From Shewanella sp. KX20019 (lineage in GTDB: Bacteria > Pseudomonadota > Gammaproteobacteria > Enterobacterales > Shewanellaceae): a DNA stretch of 64,000 nt. The DNA is taken from the NCBI RefSeq assembly GCF_016757755.1, contig NZ_CP068437.1:1364001-1428000 (forward strand), read 5' to 3'. The translations under genes were made by a program, and so were the position numbers. The notes beneath the pieces were generated by a model. It was not told the DNA's origin, ran no database searches, and saw only the letters and a program-made list of their open reading frames with translations. Positions 23,931 to 32,781 of the stretch are shown here, in pieces. Position 1 is the stretch's first letter, and each line of letters begins with the position of its first letter.

Positions 23931-24953
23931 ATGAAACATGTATCAATTGATATACCAATTAACAGGATGATAGATTCAATGGTAAAAAAAATAATACTAG
24001 ACACAGATCCGGGTATTGATGATGTTATGGCGATCCTGTTCGCTGAAGCGCATCCGGAGATTGAGCTCAAAGCCATCACCACAATATACGGCAATGTGAC
24101 CATTGCAGGCGCGACCCACAACGCGCTTTATCTGAAACAGAAATATGGCTTTGAAGCCGATATAGCCGAAGGTGCAGGCAAGCCCTTGGTTAGACCTCCA
24201 GTTGGCCCTACTGTTGCAGTACACGGCGAGAGCGGTTTCGGTGATGTTCAAGTGCCAGCCGAGGTTGAAGGTAAGGCAGACTCTCGTCCTGCATATCAAT
24301 ATATTATCGATGCAGTAACGGCAGAGCCGAATGAGATCACTATTGTGGCTATCGGCCCATTAACTAACTTGGCCTTAGCGCTGCAAGCCGAGCCTAATAT
24401 TGTCAATTTAGTTAAAGAAGTTGTCATCATGGGCGGCGCATTTGGTGTTAATGATCACCGTGGCAATGTGACCCCTTATGCTGAAGCGAATATTCATGAC
24501 GACCCCCATGCCGCCGACATCGTGTTTGGCGCTTCTTGGCCAGTAGTGATTATTGGACTCGATGTTACTGAGCAAAGCTTCTTCACGGCAGAGTACCTAG
24601 ATAAGTTACGTGATGATGCAGGTGACGTCGGCCAATTCATCTGGGATGTTAGCCGTTTCTACCTTAAGTTCTATAAAGAGAAGGTCGGTTTAGATGCTTG
24701 CCATGTGCACGACCCGTCAGCAATTGCCTATGTGATAAAGCCTGAGCTGTTTACCTTAAGAGAGGGGCCAGTTCGCGTAATCACCGATGGCCCCGCTGAG
24801 GGCATGACGGTACAGAAGTTTGATGGTCGAATTTATATGCATGATGAATGGGAAACCCAGCCATCTCAGCGCGTGGGAGTTGCGGTGAAAGATGCCGAAC
24901 TACTAGACATTTACCGCCAGAGCATTATCGATTACAGCCATAAAAAGGCGTAG
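23931..24953 (+). CDS. Inosine/uridine-preferring nucleoside hydrolase
   Basis: An N-ribohydrolase of up to 340 residues. The calcium-binding DTDPGIDD motif lies at residues 23-30, with an extended site including EVVIMGGAFG near residue 166 and the catalytic-type His in HVHDPSAIAYV near residue 264. It splits nucleosides to base and ribose. Two starts are possible: ATG 23931 behind GGGAGCT, giving a 16-residue extension, or ATG 23979 (MVKKIILDTDPG), which matches family N-termini. The first is listed because its Shine-Dalgarno is better. It converges on the ribokinase fusion gene, which could use the ribose released. Confidence 0.9.
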   Translation: MKHVSIDIPINRMIDSMVKKIILDTDPGIDDVMAILFAEAHPEIELKAITTIYGNVTIAGATHNALYLKQKYGFEADIAEGAGKPLVRPPVGPTVAVHGESGFGDVQVPAEVEGKADSRPAYQYIIDAVTAEPNEITIVAIGPLTNLALALQAEPNIVNLVKEVVIMGGAFGVNDHRGNVTPYAEANIHDDPHAADIVFGASWPVVIIGLDVTEQSFFTAEYLDKLRDDAGDVGQFIWDVSRFYLKFYKEKVGLDACHVHDPSAIAYVIKPELFTLREGPVRVITDGPAEGMTVQKFDGRIYMHDEWETQPSQRVGVAVKDAELLDIYRQSIIDYSHKKA

Positions 24954-25042
24954 TGGTCTGAATCCAAGTGGGCTTTAAAAGGGTTTTAGTAAAGCTCTTT
25001 TAGGAGCATTTGGTAAAAGCACTCTGTAAGAGTAAGTAGAAC

Positions 25043-25075
25043 AAAAAAGCGTAGTGCTTAGCACTACGCTTTTTT
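25043..25075. terminator. Bidirectional terminator, nucleoside hydrolase / ribokinase fusion
   Basis: AAAAAAGCGTAGTGC and GCACTACGCTTTTTT form a perfect 15-bp inverted repeat with a TTA loop between convergent genes. Confidence 0.93.
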
Positions 25076-25107
25076 ATTGAGAGGAGTTATCTGTTTGCTA
25101 AAAGCCG

Positions 25108-26319
25108 CTATAGCCGTGCAGCAACTAAGCTAGCATCTGGCATATTCGCCGCACCTTCACGTTCAACTGCCAAAGATGCGTATGCATTAGCGTATTTTGC
25201 CGCTTCGAATAGTTTGGCTCCGGTTACCATTTGCGCCACTAGTGCGCCGTTAAAGGCATCGCCTGCACCCGTAGTATCAGTGACTACGCATTTTATCGCG
25301 GCAACTTCGCTGAAACGCTCGTTTTCATACAGCAACACACCTTGCGCGCCACGGGTGATAACCACGGTATTAACGCCCATCTGATTAATCTTCTGTGCCG
25401 CCAGTTTGGCGCTGTTAAGGCTGTTCACTTCAATGCCCGTCATTAAAGAGGCTTCAGTCTCGTTGGGAGTGATCACATCGACATACTTTAATAATGATGG
25501 GGTGTCGTCATGATAGGGCGCGGGATTCAGTACCACTTTAACCCCGTGGGCATGGGCTATCTGCATCGTTTGCTCGATGGCGTCGATATTGTTCTCTAGC
25601 TGCGTCAGTAGCAGGTTAGCACCGATAATATGTTGCTCGGCCTGTAAAACCTCATCTTGGGTGACTTCGGTATTAGCACCAGAGTGCACCGCAATCATGT
25701 TTTCGCCAGTGGCTTCACAAACATAAATAAGCGCGTTACCGGTGGGGCTGATATCGGATTCGACGATAATGGTTTTTTCTATGCCTGTGCTGGCGAGATG
25801 CTCTTTGGCAAAGTGGCTGAACTGATCTTTGCCTATCTTGGTCATGAAGGTAACGCTCGCGCCCGCTTTGGCTGCGGCGTAGGCTTGGTTTGCGCCCTTG
25901 CCACCAGCGCCGATATTGTTACTCAGTGAATGCAGTGTTTCACCGGGTTGTGGGAATCGTTCCAATGTAGAGACGATATCGACGTTAAAGGAACCGAGTA
26001 TAAAAACCTTATTATTCATTTTGTTGACCCTATTGTTAATGGGAGTCTGGGACATAAGACCCGATAAGGTGTTGCTGGAGGTTAGTTGAGAGAGCAAACT
26101 ATCCAGGCAATATTTATCGGCATCAAATTGTGCAGAAATTTGAACACCACCATGTGTCCTTATCACTTGTTGCTCGCTTTCTAGGTACACCAGATCACAA
26201 CGAATGGTCTTTGGCGTTACCTGCAGTAACTTGGCAAGTTGTGCATTTGATAAGGTTTTATGTTCGCTGAGCAGTTTTAAGATAACAGTCAGTCTTTCAT
26301 TTCGGCTTAGTTTGTTCAT
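25108..26319 (-). CDS. DeoR-type HTH / ribokinase fusion protein
   Basis: A 403-residue two-domain protein. Residues 1-60 form a DeoR-type winged helix (NERLTVILKLLSEHKTLSNA, then LLQVTPKTIRCDLVYLE and the RTHGGV end). A linker of about 40 residues follows, then a complete ribokinase from about residue 101: NMxxG-type start KVFILGSFNVDIV, substrate motif GGKGANQAYAAAKAG, and the catalytic DTTGAGDAFNGAL near residue 350. Ribokinase makes ribose-5-phosphate. The DNA-binding domain suggests autoregulation or regulation of ribose/nucleoside genes in response to its own substrate. An internal ATG (MNNKVFILGS) could give kinase alone. Confidence 0.92.
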   Translation of the reverse strand: MNKLSRNERLTVILKLLSEHKTLSNAQLAKLLQVTPKTIRCDLVYLESEQQVIRTHGGVQISAQFDADKYCLDSLLSQLTSSNTLSGLMSQTPINNRVNKMNNKVFILGSFNVDIVSTLERFPQPGETLHSLSNNIGAGGKGANQAYAAAKAGASVTFMTKIGKDQFSHFAKEHLASTGIEKTIIVESDISPTGNALIYVCEATGENMIAVHSGANTEVTQDEVLQAEQHIIGANLLLTQLENNIDAIEQTMQIAHAHGVKVVLNPAPYHDDTPSLLKYVDVITPNETEASLMTGIEVNSLNSAKLAAQKINQMGVNTVVITRGAQGVLLYENERFSEVAAIKCVVTDTTGAGDAFNGALVAQMVTGAKLFEAAKYANAYASLAVEREGAANMPDASLVAARL

Positions 26320-26499
26320 AGGGTCGAATATACGCGTAGCGGTTTAAAGAGGCTGTGATTTAGATAAAAGCTTAGCATGGGAAACGCACCAATTGGTTTG
26401 TTTTTTAGCAAGGGTGCTAATATCCTTTTGGTTAGTCTACTCATAGGTTGAACGTTGTTGGTAAAGGTTTAGATAATTGGGTGTTCTACTATTCGTGAT
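26320..26499. other. Intergenic region upstream of the ribokinase fusion
   Basis: No gene seen; presumably the promoter of the fusion gene, merging into the dispersed repeat. Confidence 0.35.
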
Positions 26500-26960
26500 T
26501 AAAGCTGCGGCCTTACGGCCGAGGTGAGTCGTGGCGCTTCGCCCACATCCGAGGCTGAGATAATCAAACTTCGTTTGATAAAGGTCGTGAGCTTTCAGCT
26601 CACACTCGGCCAAAAGGGGATCAACAGCAACCCCCTCTTGCCTAATTCTTTCATAAAGAGTCCCTGCCGCCCCGACGAAGTTACATGCGTTGAGTACAGG
26701 CCTCATACTTCAACAAAAATCGCCTAACGCCTCAGATTGTACATCTGATGTGAATGGATTCACGAATGCCGTGATGGCACGGATGCCAATGAACGGCCAT
26801 GTACCCCCGAGCCTGAACCATCATCTGATAGGCAGGATGCCTGAATGTCTTGAAGTGCATGGATGCACGAGAAAGCCCATGATGGTTCTACAGCATTTTT
26901 GTCTACGCACTTCGGCAACTCCGATGGGGAATTGGTGTTATTCGATAGCTTTGGGCTCCG
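26500..26960. repeat. Dispersed non-coding repeat, copy B
   Basis: Shares long stretches with copy A (3795-3995), for example ATCGCCTAACGC, AATGCCGTGATGGCA and GCAACTCCGATGGGGAAT with small differences. It is full of short hairpins with a common look: GGCAGGATGCC, GTGCATGGATGCAC, TGCCGTGATGGCA. Small frames inside (26437-26706, 26690-27016) are treated as chance. Confidence 0.72.
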
Positions 26961-27120
26961 TTTTGAGTAAGTGGGGTCTGAGTATGGGGATCGTACAGGG
27001 TCAGAGTAAAATTTAACCTTATATTCTACCAATTAGTCATAAACCAAGGTTGGGGACTGGTCTAATTCGGACGTAAATCGTCAGTGAAATTAAACGTTAA
27101 GGCCTTCTTTGACAACATTG
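26961..27120. other. Spacer between repeat copy B and the Crp/Fnr gene
   Basis: No gene or strong terminator seen. Confidence 0.3.
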
Positions 27121-27798
27121 CTATGTGCTAAAAATGTCAGGGGTTAAATCCACAGATTTACATAGGGACGGGATATCAATCAGCGTCATATTATTACCCG
27201 ATTCAATGATATGGCCACCGGCTTTGAGTTTTTTTATTGCTCTTGAAAGCGTTTCGGGAGTCATACCTAACTGCGTCGCCAGCAACTTCTTAGTGACCAA
27301 TAGGGAGACGCGGCCCTGCTTGATATTTTGTGAGCGGTAAATATCTGCAAGTTTCATTACCAGTCTCTGGTTAGCGTTCACCTGAGTAAGAATGTTCATC
27401 GTATCCATTAGCTGGCAGATTTTATTACTCATAAATGCCATTACCTTCACCGAAACCTCTGGTGAGCTCGATACGATACTGAGAATACTCTGGTAACAAA
27501 ACGCGGAGAGTTCGCTGTCCTGCTCGATTCGGGCACTCATAGGATAGGTTCTTGGCTGCATAAACATCGCCATCTCTGCGATAAGCTCTCCGGCCAGAAA
27601 CACCTTGAATAGTTTCTCATCGCCATTTGGCATCAGGCGATATATTGAAACCTTGCCTTTATCCACCAGATACATGTTGTCTGCACTGTCTCCCTGATTA
27701 AAAAGCTGATAGCCCGAGCTGTACTCGACCTTTTTGCGGCTTTCAAATAACTGCTTTTTTTGCTGTTTATCAAGTAAAGAGATGATGGATTCCGGCAC
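27121..27798 (-). CDS. Crp/Fnr family transcriptional regulator
   Basis: A 225-residue regulator. The cyclic-nucleotide-like sensor domain (residues 10-115) has FNQGDSADNMYLVDKGKVSIYR and GELIAEMAMF, followed by a dimerisation helix and a C-terminal HTH (KKLLATQLGMTPETLSRAIKKL, about 168-189). It has only two or three Cys (in FCYQS, KICQL and SLCKS), not the N-terminal cluster of Fnr, so it is not an Fe-S oxygen sensor of that type; a heme/NO-sensing Dnr-like protein is possible. GTG start with AAGGAATT upstream. It is divergent from the small ORF and methyltransferase, sharing the 27799-27906 control region. Confidence 0.9.
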   Translation of the reverse strand: MPESIISLLDKQQKKQLFESRKKVEYSSGYQLFNQGDSADNMYLVDKGKVSIYRLMPNGDEKLFKVFLAGELIAEMAMFMQPRTYPMSARIEQDSELSAFCYQSILSIVSSSPEVSVKVMAFMSNKICQLMDTMNILTQVNANQRLVMKLADIYRSQNIKQGRVSLLVTKKLLATQLGMTPETLSRAIKKLKAGGHIIESGNNMTLIDIPSLCKSVDLTPDIFST

Positions 27799-27859
27799 GT
27801 TAAATTCCTTGGCTTGATAATAATCAAGCGGTGAACCTTCTTACGTAAGATATAGTGCA

Positions 27860-27878
27860 AATGATAATCATTATTAAT
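27860..27878. promoter_or_regulatory. Fur-like box between crp/fnr-type gene and the small ORF
   Basis: AATGATAATCATTATTAAT contains TGATAATCATTATTA, one base from a perfect 7-1-7 Fur site. The octamer TAGTGCAA occurs twice around it (27853-27860 and 27881-27888). It probably controls one or both divergent genes. Confidence 0.65.
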
Positions 27879-27906
27879 AATAGTGCAACACGTAAAAGGA
27901 GCTGCT

Positions 27907-27990
27907 ATGAAAACGATAAGCCCTGCTTTTCGATGGATAAGCTTTATAGCGACGATGGCTATATTGATCCCTGTTGTACTTTTTGCCTAG
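27907..27990 (+). CDS. 27-residue hydrophobic small protein
   Basis: A short open frame encoding a peptide that starts MKTISPAFRWISFIA and ends in a hydrophobic stretch to VVLFA, so a single membrane helix with a basic N-terminus. It has an excellent Shine-Dalgarno (AAGGAG 27896-27901, five bases before ATG), and its stop TAG overlaps the TAGGAG ribosome site of the methyltransferase, the layout of a translationally coupled leader gene. A long frame on the same strand from 27855 overlaps it in another phase but has no ribosome site. Function unknown. Confidence 0.6.
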   Translation: MKTISPAFRWISFIATMAILIPVVLFA

Positions 27991-27998
27991 GAGTCGAT

Positions 27999-28805
27999 AT
28001 GTCAGAAAAGCTGGCTATGCCAAATGAAAACAGAAATGTATCAAAAACCCCGGGGCATTGGGTACTTGCTCAGTTAGGTAAAAAGGTGCTTCGTCCCGGT
28101 GGTAAAGAACTCACTGAAAAAATGTTGCAGGCGTTAAAAATATCCCCTGTTGATCGTGTCGTAGAGTTTGCTCCGGGCATGGGGTATACAGCACGCCTTT
28201 GTCTGGAAAAGGCGCCGCTAAGTTACACTGCGATTGAGCAGAATGAGCAAGCTGCTGATATTGTTCGATCCTATTTAAAGGGCGCAGAGCAGCAGTGCAA
28301 GGTAGGAAATGCCCAGCAAACAGGACTTGAAGAGGGGGTCGCGACGGTTGTTTATGGTGAGGCAATGCTAACCATGCAATCTGATAGCCGAAAAAATGAA
28401 ATTATTGCTGAAGCGTCGAGAATTCTGGAGCAGGGCGGGCGCTATGGTATCCATGAGCTGTGCATCTCCCCGGATAGTATTGATCCCAGTGTAAAACGTG
28501 CCATCCAGAGGGAGGTTTCTGAGACGATTCAGCATCCTGCAAAACCCGTAACGCCGGCAGAGTGGAAACAACTGATGCTGGATAATGGTTTTGAGATTGA
28601 ATTTGAAGCGGTTGCACCTATGCACTTGCTGGAACCGAAGCGAATGATCGACGATGAAGGTGTGATGGGTTTTCTCAAGATTGCCAAAAACCTGCTTACT
28701 AAGCCTGATGCGCGGGCGCGGGTCATTGGTATGCGTAAGGTGTTTAATAAATACCAACAAAACCTGGCAGCGATTACTCTGGTAGCGAAGAAAAAGGAAA
28801 ACTAA
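27999..28805 (+). CDS. Class I SAM-dependent methyltransferase
   Basis: A 268-residue protein from ATG 27999 (TAGGAG six bases upstream). An open frame extends back to 27855 but overlaps the small ORF and lacks a ribosome site. The Rossmann motif I appears as VVEFAPGMGYTARLC (about residues 50-64), motif II as YTAIEQNEQA, and motif post-I as VVYGEAMLTMQ. Substrate unknown. It is preceded by the 27-residue membrane peptide gene and the Fur-like box, so iron-linked expression with the peptide is likely. Confidence 0.88.
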   Translation: MSEKLAMPNENRNVSKTPGHWVLAQLGKKVLRPGGKELTEKMLQALKISPVDRVVEFAPGMGYTARLCLEKAPLSYTAIEQNEQAADIVRSYLKGAEQQCKVGNAQQTGLEEGVATVVYGEAMLTMQSDSRKNEIIAEASRILEQGGRYGIHELCISPDSIDPSVKRAIQREVSETIQHPAKPVTPAEWKQLMLDNGFEIEFEAVAPMHLLEPKRMIDDEGVMGFLKIAKNLLTKPDARARVIGMRKVFNKYQQNLAAITLVAKKKEN

Positions 28806-29199
28806 TCAAGTTTGAATACGACTATATGTTTAAATAACTGCAAATCATTTGCAGAAAGATTCCGTTTAAAGCGATTACATCACATTTGTTCAAAAAATGA
28901 GTTTTCTAATCGTGAATTCAATGTTGAATTTACAGACCCCCAGCCTTAATGGTGAGTGTTGAGTTGCCTACTAAGCTTGACTGATGAACTTCAGTAGAAA
29001 GTTACTATGGCCAAGGTCAAGAGGAGCGCTGATTCGCAGTGAAGTTTCCATTTAACAAGTAGAGCATATTCCAAGGTTAAAGCGTCATTTGTTAGAATCT
29101 TAGCTCTAACAAATAGGAATCGTTGCCGCGCAACCGACAGCTTTAAGAACACTTTTCTCTGCTAATCCTAAGGGGAAGTGGTCTACATCCCCAATCTCA
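28806..29199. other. Intergenic region, no gene seen
   Basis: About 390 bases. No reading frame, repeat or strong terminator recognised. Confidence 0.35.
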
Positions 29200-29430
29200 C
29201 TATTTCACTGCTTTACCGGTATTCATCTGCGGCAACTCTATTGAAAATAGTTGAAGTTCCTCTTCGGTAAGGTGTAAAGCTGAGTCTACGTCTTTAGCTT
29301 GCCATTTATATCCCCATCCTCCTGAATCCTGCATCTTCAGGTAAGATTGATATTGAGAATGATCCGCTTTGTAAGCTTGGCTTTCCAGTTTCACCTTGCT
29401 GCTTATTTTTCTATAAATGATCTCGATCAA
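29200..29430 (-). CDS. Small hypothetical protein
   Basis: A 76-residue hydrophilic protein with a TTG start and only a weak ribosome site. Features are a Lys/Gln-rich N-terminal half, a GGWGYKW aromatic patch (residues 37-43) and an acidic helix (LTEEELQLF). No signal peptide or family. It lies divergent to the ThDP enzyme gene with 40 bases between. It could be a chance frame. Confidence 0.35.
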   Translation of the reverse strand: MIEIIYRKISSKVKLESQAYKADHSQYQSYLKMQDSGGWGYKWQAKDVDSALHLTEEELQLFSIELPQMNTGKAVK

Positions 29431-29470
29431 GCTCTATGAGCCTAATAACAACTAGCCTGCCGACATTATT

Positions 29471-31282
29471 ATGAACAGCGGGTGGCTTGTGGCGACATCA
29501 ATCGAACAAAATTTTGGCAATGAATATTACCGTCAACTGCCCCTTTTAGGCGCAAGTTTAGGTGAGCTATTCGCTTTTTTTGGGGTTAAGCGAACCTATG
29601 GCGTTGGTGGTGATTTCGTGGCGAATTTAATTAATGCGCTGGAATCTTATGTGGAAGTATTACCGTCGAGCAACGAGATGCATGCCGGCTTTAGCGCCTG
29701 CGCTCAGGCAGAGTTAAACCCATTAGGCGTTTGTATGACGACCTATACGGTCGGTAGCTTACCTTGTATCAGTGCTGCAGCATTGGCCAGAACCGAAGGG
29801 TTACCCGTGGTTTTTATCTCCGGTGCGCCAGGGGAAAATGAGATAAACAGCCATGCACTGCATCACAGTGTCCACCCGCATACGGCATGGGCTACCGATC
29901 TCGATGCGGCACTCAACGCCTTTCGAGCGCTTGGGATCCGCGCAGAGCGTCTTCAAGGGCAAAGACACAGTGGCCAACCCAATATTGCGGCTGAGCAGTG
30001 TCTAGAGCTGCTCACTTATGCATACTTGAACCGCCAACCAGTATTTATTGAGATCCCACGAGATTTAATCAGTCAGCCGACACAGTCTTTACATCTACCT
30101 AAGCATGTTACTCAGCTAAGGCGAGTGCAGCCCTTGAGTTTAAGTGGTGCCGAGCTAATTGCGAGAGAGATTGAATTTAAATTAGCTCAAGCTAGATCTC
30201 CTTTGGTCTTTCTAGGGGAAAAACTGAGATTAAATCAAGAGCTACTCGAGCAAATAATCTCATTTTGTCAGCAGTTAGGTTTGCCCTATGCAACGAGTTG
30301 GTTTGGCAAAGGGATGCTGGATGAAAGCGACCCCCTCTGTTTAGGCAGCTATAACGGTGCATTTAGCGACATTGAGGGAAAAGCCTATATCGAGTCAGTC
30401 GCGGATTACGTGCTTGAGCTGGCAACGGCTATTTCCCCAAGTGATACCAACAATGCCTTTAGCAGCCAAACTCACGCCGTGGATAGTCATCCCAATAAAA
30501 CCATGCTTAAAGGGACATCGAAATGGGAGCAAGATATCTCTGTGGTGATGACTTACCTTCAATCTGCCGCTTTAGCACCCAGAACATTGCTAGTTGAGCC
30601 CTCAAGCACTGTTGCCGCTGCCAAAACAGCAAGCGTTTTACTCGGGTATCATAACTTGGCGGCGACCATAAACTTAGCGCAGCAAGCATTATTTAAGCCC
30701 TATATATTTGTTCCTGAAGTCGGCAACTCCTTATTTGCTAGCTTTGAACTTGAGGTGCTATCGAGTGATATTGGCCGAAGTTACCTGGCTAATCCTTGGT
30801 ATGCTGCAATGGGAACAAGTTTGCCCTATGCTCGAGCAATTGCAGATCAGCTGGCTGAAGTGGATAGTAGCCAACCTGTACTGGTGTTAACTGGAGATGG
30901 GGGGTTTAACTTCCAAGCCAATGAGCTAATCAATCTGCAGAAGCTCGGTGCGAATGTCACCATTATCTATATGCGCAACAATATCTTTCATTTGGGTAAG
31001 GCTGGAGATGCGCCGGTATATGAGTGTAACCACCTTGAGTTTGACCCTAAATTATTGATCTCTGCCTATGGTGGACAGGGTCACTTATGTGAAACGACTG
31101 GGCAGTTAATCGATAGTCTTGTACAAACCGCAACGGCAGGCGGATTGCACCTGATTGAGATACCGACTTCTACGGAACCTGAGCATCAGAGCGAGATCAC
31201 TAAGAAACTTAATACCTATATTGGTTTTCGAAATGGTGATGTCGCAGCAACATCAGCCTGGAATACATTATGTGAGCGATAA
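29471..31282 (+). CDS. ThDP-dependent decarboxylase/synthase-like enzyme
   Basis: A 603-residue protein with the three-domain plan of pyruvate/indolepyruvate decarboxylases and acetolactate synthases. The N-terminal PYR domain has a catalytic-type Glu in SSNEMHAGFSA (near residue 68). The C-terminal PP domain has the ThDP motif GDGGFNFQANELINLQKLGA ending in NN about 28 residues after GDG (near residues 476-505). The centre (about 200-350) is poorly conserved. The substrate is probably a 2-oxo acid but cannot be named. It stands alone between a small ORF and gltD, whose terminator faces it. Confidence 0.8.
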   Translation: MNSGWLVATSIEQNFGNEYYRQLPLLGASLGELFAFFGVKRTYGVGGDFVANLINALESYVEVLPSSNEMHAGFSACAQAELNPLGVCMTTYTVGSLPCISAAALARTEGLPVVFISGAPGENEINSHALHHSVHPHTAWATDLDAALNAFRALGIRAERLQGQRHSGQPNIAAEQCLELLTYAYLNRQPVFIEIPRDLISQPTQSLHLPKHVTQLRRVQPLSLSGAELIAREIEFKLAQARSPLVFLGEKLRLNQELLEQIISFCQQLGLPYATSWFGKGMLDESDPLCLGSYNGAFSDIEGKAYIESVADYVLELATAISPSDTNNAFSSQTHAVDSHPNKTMLKGTSKWEQDISVVMTYLQSAALAPRTLLVEPSSTVAAAKTASVLLGYHNLAATINLAQQALFKPYIFVPEVGNSLFASFELEVLSSDIGRSYLANPWYAAMGTSLPYARAIADQLAEVDSSQPVLVLTGDGGFNFQANELINLQKLGANVTIIYMRNNIFHLGKAGDAPVYECNHLEFDPKLLISAYGGQGHLCETTGQLIDSLVQTATAGGLHLIEIPTSTEPEHQSEITKKLNTYIGFRNGDVAATSAWNTLCER

Positions 31283-31312
31283 ATGCAGCTTGCTCACTCT
31301 TTAGTCTTTACG

Positions 31313-31340
31313 CAAAAAAAAGCGCTCCATTCGGAGCGCC
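31313..31340 (-). terminator. Terminator of gltBD
   Basis: GGCGCTCC/GGAGCGC(C) hairpin with an ATTC loop, followed on the minus strand by eight T residues (31313-31320). It ends gltD transcription. Confidence 0.88.
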
Positions 31341-31365
31341 AATCACAAACTGTAGAACTTAACGC

Positions 31366-32775
31366 TTAATCTTCGAAGGTGTTGAGGATCCCGAGCGCGG
31401 CATCGCGACCTTCGGCAATCGCGGTGACCACTAAATCAGACCCTCGGACCATATCGCCTCCGGCAAACACTTTCGGGTTACTGGTTTGAAATGGATTGTC
31501 GGCGACTTTTGGTGCTTTAACTAAACCCCAATCATTGAGCTCGATATTAAAGTCAGCTAACCACTTGGCAGGGCTAGGCTGGAAACCAAAGGCGATAATG
31601 ATGGCGTCAGCTTCAAGAACCTGTTCGCTGCCCTCAATCGGCACTGGACGGCGACGACCACTGGCATCGGCTTCACCGAGCTGAGTTTCAATGCACTCAA
31701 TACCGACCACTTTGCCATCGACTGTTTTAATCTCGCTTGGCTGACGGTTAAAGAGAAATTCAACCCCTTCCTCGCGAGCATTTTGCACCTCGCGGCGTGA
31801 ACCGGGCATATTGGCTTCGTCACGGCGATAGGCACAAGTCACTTTAGTTGCTCCTTGACGCACTGCTGTACGAACGCAATCCATGGCGGTATCCCCACCA
31901 CCGAGTACCACCACTCGCTTACCTTTAAGGCTGAGGTAAGGGTTGTCGCTGCACTCAGTGCCCATCACATTATGGGTGTTACCGATAAGGTAGGGCAGTG
32001 CTTGATGTACGCCTTGAGCATCTTCGCCAACAAGGTTAGCTTTCATCGCGGTATAGGTCCCCATACCGAGGAAAACCGCATCGTAGTTTTCAATCAACTC
32101 TTTAAAATCGATATCTTTACCGACGGTCACGCCGAGCTTAAATTCGATGCCCATGCCTTCAAGCACGTTGCGGCGAACTTGCATCACCTCTTTGTCGAGC
32201 TTGAACGAGGGGATACCGTAAGTCAGTAGACCACCAATCTGCACGTTTTTGTCATAAACCACAGCCTGCACACCGTTACGGGCGAGTATGTCGGCGCAAC
32301 CTAGACCCGCAGGGCCTGCACCAATAATGGCGACGCGCTCTTTACGCGGGGTCACTTTGCTCATATCCGGGCGCCAGCCTTGAGATATCGCGGTATCGGT
32401 AATGTATTTTTCCACATTACCGATGGTTACGGCGCCGAACTCTTCGTTAAGGGTACAAGCCCCTTCACACAGTCTGTCTTGTGGGCATACACGGCCACAG
32501 ATCTCGGGCAGAGTATTGGTCTCGTGCACTAAGTCTGCGGCTTCCATAATACGCCCCTGCTTGGCGAGTTGCAGCCAATTCGGGATGTAGTTATGCAGTG
32601 GGCATTTCCACTCGCAATAGGGGTTACCGCAATCAAGACAGCGGTCAGATTGCTCTTGTACCTGTTGCTGAGCAAAAGGCTGGTATATCTCGATAAATTG
32701 CGTCGCACGTTGCTTGGCAGCGTGTTTAGTAGGGTCTTTGCGCCCAACTTCAATAAACTGAAAATCATTGCTCAT
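31366..32775 (-). CDS. gltD: Glutamate synthase (NADPH) small subunit
   Basis: A 469-residue FAD/NADPH-binding subunit of usual length. The N-terminal Fe-S cluster region shows CLDCGNPYCEWKCPLHNYIP (about residues 47-66) and CGRVCPQDRLCEGAC (92-106). The FAD-binding GAGPAGLGCA is near residue 151, and the NADPH-binding VLGGGDTAMDCVR near residue 292. It passes electrons from NADPH to GltB for glutamate formation. It lies six bases after gltB; together they form the ammonium assimilation operon. Confidence 0.97.
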   Translation of the reverse strand: MSNDFQFIEVGRKDPTKHAAKQRATQFIEIYQPFAQQQVQEQSDRCLDCGNPYCEWKCPLHNYIPNWLQLAKQGRIMEAADLVHETNTLPEICGRVCPQDRLCEGACTLNEEFGAVTIGNVEKYITDTAISQGWRPDMSKVTPRKERVAIIGAGPAGLGCADILARNGVQAVVYDKNVQIGGLLTYGIPSFKLDKEVMQVRRNVLEGMGIEFKLGVTVGKDIDFKELIENYDAVFLGMGTYTAMKANLVGEDAQGVHQALPYLIGNTHNVMGTECSDNPYLSLKGKRVVVLGGGDTAMDCVRTAVRQGATKVTCAYRRDEANMPGSRREVQNAREEGVEFLFNRQPSEIKTVDGKVVGIECIETQLGEADASGRRRPVPIEGSEQVLEADAIIIAFGFQPSPAKWLADFNIELNDWGLVKAPKVADNPFQTSNPKVFAGGDMVRGSDLVVTAIAEGRDAALGILNTFED

Positions 32776-32781
32776 TTTTAC

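Noticed and set aside
26437..27016. Small ORFs inside repeat copy B
   Set aside because: Overlap on both strands within a repeat that is non-coding in the other copies.
27855..27998. N-terminal 48-codon extension of the methyltransferase
   Set aside because: No ribosome site, crosses the Fur-like box and the small ORF; ATG 27999 has a strong Shine-Dalgarno.
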